Positions 61,942 through 64,000 of a DNA stretch of 64,000 bases are shown here, piece by piece. The stretch lies in assembly GCF_008121495.1 (NCBI RefSeq), contig NZ_CP043051.1, positions 2,375,001 through 2,439,000 of the forward strand. The letters are read 5' to 3'. The notes under the pieces were generated by a model, which saw only the letters and a list, made by a program, of their open reading frames with translations, did no database searches and was not told the origin of the DNA. Within the stretch, counting starts at the first letter, position 1, and the number at the start of each line of letters is the position of its first letter. This stretch comes from Mediterraneibacter gnavus ATCC 29149. Its GTDB lineage: Bacteria > Bacillota > Clostridia > Lachnospirales > Lachnospiraceae. The position numbers and the translations under genes are program-made.

Positions 61942-63144
61942 ATGCTCATTAACAAGTATTATGACAGCTCAGAGCAGGAAGAAAAAAAGAATGAGTATTA
62001 CATACAAGAGCTGCAGAAATATATCCATGAGAAAAATATCAGTTCTAAGGATGCAGACCAGTTAAACAGGTGGGTTGAACAACAAAAGGTGTTGCATGTC
62101 CGGGTATATAAGGGTGATATTGTAGTATTTGAATCGGAATATCCGGAACAAAAATTATGGGAAGAGGAGATTCCGGCAAATGAATATGAGTGGATGGATT
62201 ATTACCCGATCGAATTTGCAGATGGTTCGGCTCAGGTGAACATATGGGGAATCTATGATTATCAATTTTATCACTATGCGATGATCGTTGAGGTACTTTT
62301 TTCATTTCTTCTGTTTTTACTGCTTGTTCTTATCGGAATACGCAGAAAGATGGATTACATTTTACAGCTTAGTAAGGAGATTCAAATATTAGAGGGCGGA
62401 AGCCTGGAATATGCGATTACTGTAAAAGGGAAGGATGAGTTGTCCAAGCTCGCCGAAGGAATTGAGAATATGCGAAAATCGTTTCAGAGGATGATTCATA
62501 AGGAGACAGAGATTGTAAGAGAAAACCAGAAAATTGTGACGGAGATGTCGCATGATCTCAGAACGCCGATTACTTCGATCATGCTGTATACAGAAATTCT
62601 GAAAAAAGGAAAGTATGAAAATGAAGCACAGTTGTTGGAATATCTGAAAAAGATCGATCAGAAAGCACGTCGTATGAAGCAGCTTTCGGAGCATTTGTTC
62701 GAATATTCTCTGCTTTCCGGAGAAGATGAGGTAAAATTGGAAGAACCAGATAATTTTGAGACATTACTATATGATCTTTTTTCAGAAACGTGCAGTTATC
62801 TGGAACAGAGGGGATTTCAGACGATTTTTCAAGTCCGGTGGCCGGATAAAAAAATCAGGATTTCTACAGATTATATGATGCGGATCATGGATAATATTAC
62901 ATCAAATATTATAAAATATGCAGATCCGTCTGTACCGGTGAAAATATTATCGGTTGATCAGGGAGAGATGGCAGGTTTTTGTTTTGAAAATCAGATTCGG
63001 CTTTCGGGAGAAAAAACGCAGAGTAATGGAATCGGATTACAGAGCATAAAAAATATGATGGAAAAAATGACGGGAAAATGTGCGGTTATGAAGGAGAAGA
63101 ATGGGTTTCGGATTACGATTTTGTTCCCGGTTGCAGACAGCTAA
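61942..63144 (+). CDS. Sensor histidine kinase, 5'-truncated
   Basis: From the ATG at 61942, 400 residues. The frame is open upstream to about 61875 and encodes the rest of a first membrane helix (AAITFFVYCAINYAGEM), but no native start remains. Then follow an extracellular domain (about 110 residues), a second helix (VEVLFSFLLFLLLVLIGI), HAMP, HisKA with phospho-His in EMSHDLRTPITSIMLYTEIL, and HATPase (NITSNIIKYAD, NGIGLQSIKNMM). Catalytic parts are intact. AGGAG lies only three bases before the ATG. Its partner regulator is truncated, so signalling is probably lost. Confidence 0.75.
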   Translation: MLINKYYDSSEQEEKKNEYYIQELQKYIHEKNISSKDADQLNRWVEQQKVLHVRVYKGDIVVFESEYPEQKLWEEEIPANEYEWMDYYPIEFADGSAQVNIWGIYDYQFYHYAMIVEVLFSFLLFLLLVLIGIRRKMDYILQLSKEIQILEGGSLEYAITVKGKDELSKLAEGIENMRKSFQRMIHKETEIVRENQKIVTEMSHDLRTPITSIMLYTEILKKGKYENEAQLLEYLKKIDQKARRMKQLSEHLFEYSLLSGEDEVKLEEPDNFETLLYDLFSETCSYLEQRGFQTIFQVRWPDKKIRISTDYMMRIMDNITSNIIKYADPSVPVKILSVDQGEMAGFCFENQIRLSGEKTQSNGIGLQSIKNMMEKMTGKCAVMKEKNGFRITILFPVADS

Positions 63145-63268
63145 TGCGTCAAACAAGAGCATCAAATATATGAAAAAAACATAAAAAGAAAGACATTTTT
63201 AAAATTCAATGGTAAAATGTAACTATCTGATGGAAAATAGACGTATAGCGTAGGAAAGGCGGAGCAGT

Positions 63269-64000
63269 ATGGAAAATTTTAATTTTTGTGTTGGTACCAG
63301 AATTTTATTTGGAAAAGGACAGGAAGAAAAGCTGCCGGAGCTTTTACGCCCATATGGAAATAAGGTACTGTTGACATATGGCGGCGGAAGTATCAAACGG
63401 ACAGGACTTTATGACAGGATTAAAAACCTGCTTCATGAGTTTGAGATATTTGAACTTGGCGGGATCGAGCCGAATCCGAGGATTGAGAGTGTCTATGCGG
63501 GTGCGGAAATCTGCAAGGAAGAGGATATCGATGTGATTCTTGCAGTAGGAGGCGGCAGTACGATCGACTGTTCCAAAGCCATTGCGGCTGCTGCATATTA
63601 TGAGGGAGATGCGTGGGATCTGATCTTACATCCGGATTGGATTGAAAAAGCACTTCCAATCTGTACAGTGCTGACGCTTTCTGCAACAGGAAGTGAGATG
63701 GATAATGGCGGAGTGATCACCAATCTGAAGACGAAAGAAAAACTGGGCTTTGGAAATCCGCTGTTGCTGCCGAAGGCATCTGTTCTGAATCCGGAGAATA
63801 CATTTACGGTACCTGCAAGCCAGACGGCAGCAGGCAGTGCAGATATTATGTCACATATTCTGGAGGTGTATTTTGATACCAGAAGGGCAGCGGTTCCGGA
63901 TCGAATCAGTGAAGGGCTTTTAAAAACTGTGATCCAGTATGCGCCGATCGCAGTGCGTGAGCCGGAAAATTATGAAGCACGTGCAGAGTTGATGTGGACG
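63269..64000 (+). CDS. Iron-containing alcohol dehydrogenase (3' partial)
   Basis: 244 residues visible, cut by the window end. N-terminal MENFNFCVGTRILFGKGQEE and the nucleotide-binding LAVGGGSTIDCSKAIAA place it in the BdhA/YqhD-type butanol dehydrogenases that use NAD(P)H to reduce aldehydes. Metal-binding residues begin in the visible part (AGSADIMSHILEVYFD). AAAGGCGGAG precedes the ATG. Confidence 0.9.
   Translation, partial: MENFNFCVGTRILFGKGQEEKLPELLRPYGNKVLLTYGGGSIKRTGLYDRIKNLLHEFEIFELGGIEPNPRIESVYAGAEICKEEDIDVILAVGGGSTIDCSKAIAAAAYYEGDAWDLILHPDWIEKALPICTVLTLSATGSEMDNGGVITNLKTKEKLGFGNPLLLPKASVLNPENTFTVPASQTAAGSADIMSHILEVYFDTRRAAVPDRISEGLLKTVIQYAPIAVREPENYEARAELMWT

Noticed and set aside
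1..64000. CRISPR arrays, tRNA or rRNA genes, prophage or integrative-element modules
   Set aside because: No regularly spaced repeats, cloverleaf-like segments, integrase or structural phage genes were seen by reading; the only mobile element found is at 1961-3594.

Overview
This is a 64 kb chromosomal stretch of a Gram-positive, low-to-moderate GC gut Firmicute, most likely a Lachnospiraceae member close to Ruminococcus/Mediterraneibacter, Dorea or Blautia. The evidence is the set of single-copy housekeeping genes (secA, prfB with its programmed frameshift, tig-clpP-clpX-lon-engB, typA, long-form hpf, class III fbp), AGGAGG-type ribosome sites, sigma-A promoters and T-tailed terminators. Species is inferred from protein resemblance only. 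No tRNA, rRNA, CRISPR array or prophage was seen.

Layout. 1-8993: an alpha-galactoside locus with a solute-binding protein (cut by the window start), two MsmF/MsmG-type permeases and two tandem GH36 alpha-galactosidases. A convergent AraC-type regulator follows. A 1.63 kb insertion element (about 1961-3594) sits inside the last codons of the first permease, flanked by a 5-bp direct repeat. 10.0-13.9 kb: a broken ABC exporter, a nucleotidyltransferase, an aspartate-type aminotransferase and a YitT membrane protein. The YitT gene has an apparent leader-peptide/attenuator region. 14.7-17.9 kb: a selenium operon (selD, yedF, a class V aminotransferase, a DUF3343 protein) preceded by fused remnants of two lost genes. 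17.9-24.5 kb: a class A PBP, a YigZ protein, hpf with a long inverted-repeat promoter, a PsiE-like membrane protein and typA. 24.7-39.1 kb: an OB-fold protein, dapA, dapB, fbp, a sigma factor, a lipoprotein, a eukaryotic-type HisA, secA, prfB, hom, an apgM-family probable homoserine kinase and aspartokinase. 39.1-48.4 kb: small regulators, a CYTH protein, a DJ-1 protein, the protein-quality-control cluster and an AI-2E-type transporter. 48.4-51.6 kb: a TPP riboswitch with thiC, then a siroheme sulfite/nitrite reductase-like protein. 51.8-63.1 kb: a two-component system with a FtsX-type ABC transporter, several poorly known genes, a GntR/YtrA-type ABC operon under an inverted-repeat promoter, and a second, damaged two-component system. 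The window ends inside an iron-dependent alcohol dehydrogenase.

Functional links. Aspartate-family synthesis is spread over five genes (aspartokinase, dapA, dapB, hom and the probable homoserine kinase). The selenium operon has all the parts to make and deliver selenophosphate, but no selA/selB/selC is present here. Three operons carry the same kind of scar: the start of an upstream gene is joined to the end of a downstream gene (near 10519, 14780 and 61895).

The least-described items are the insertion element, whose protein fits no transposase family I can name with confidence, the yitT leader peptide overlapping a terminator, the 21-bp inverted repeat around the hpf promoter, and a soluble protein carrying a motif otherwise typical of sodium-pump decarboxylase beta subunits.
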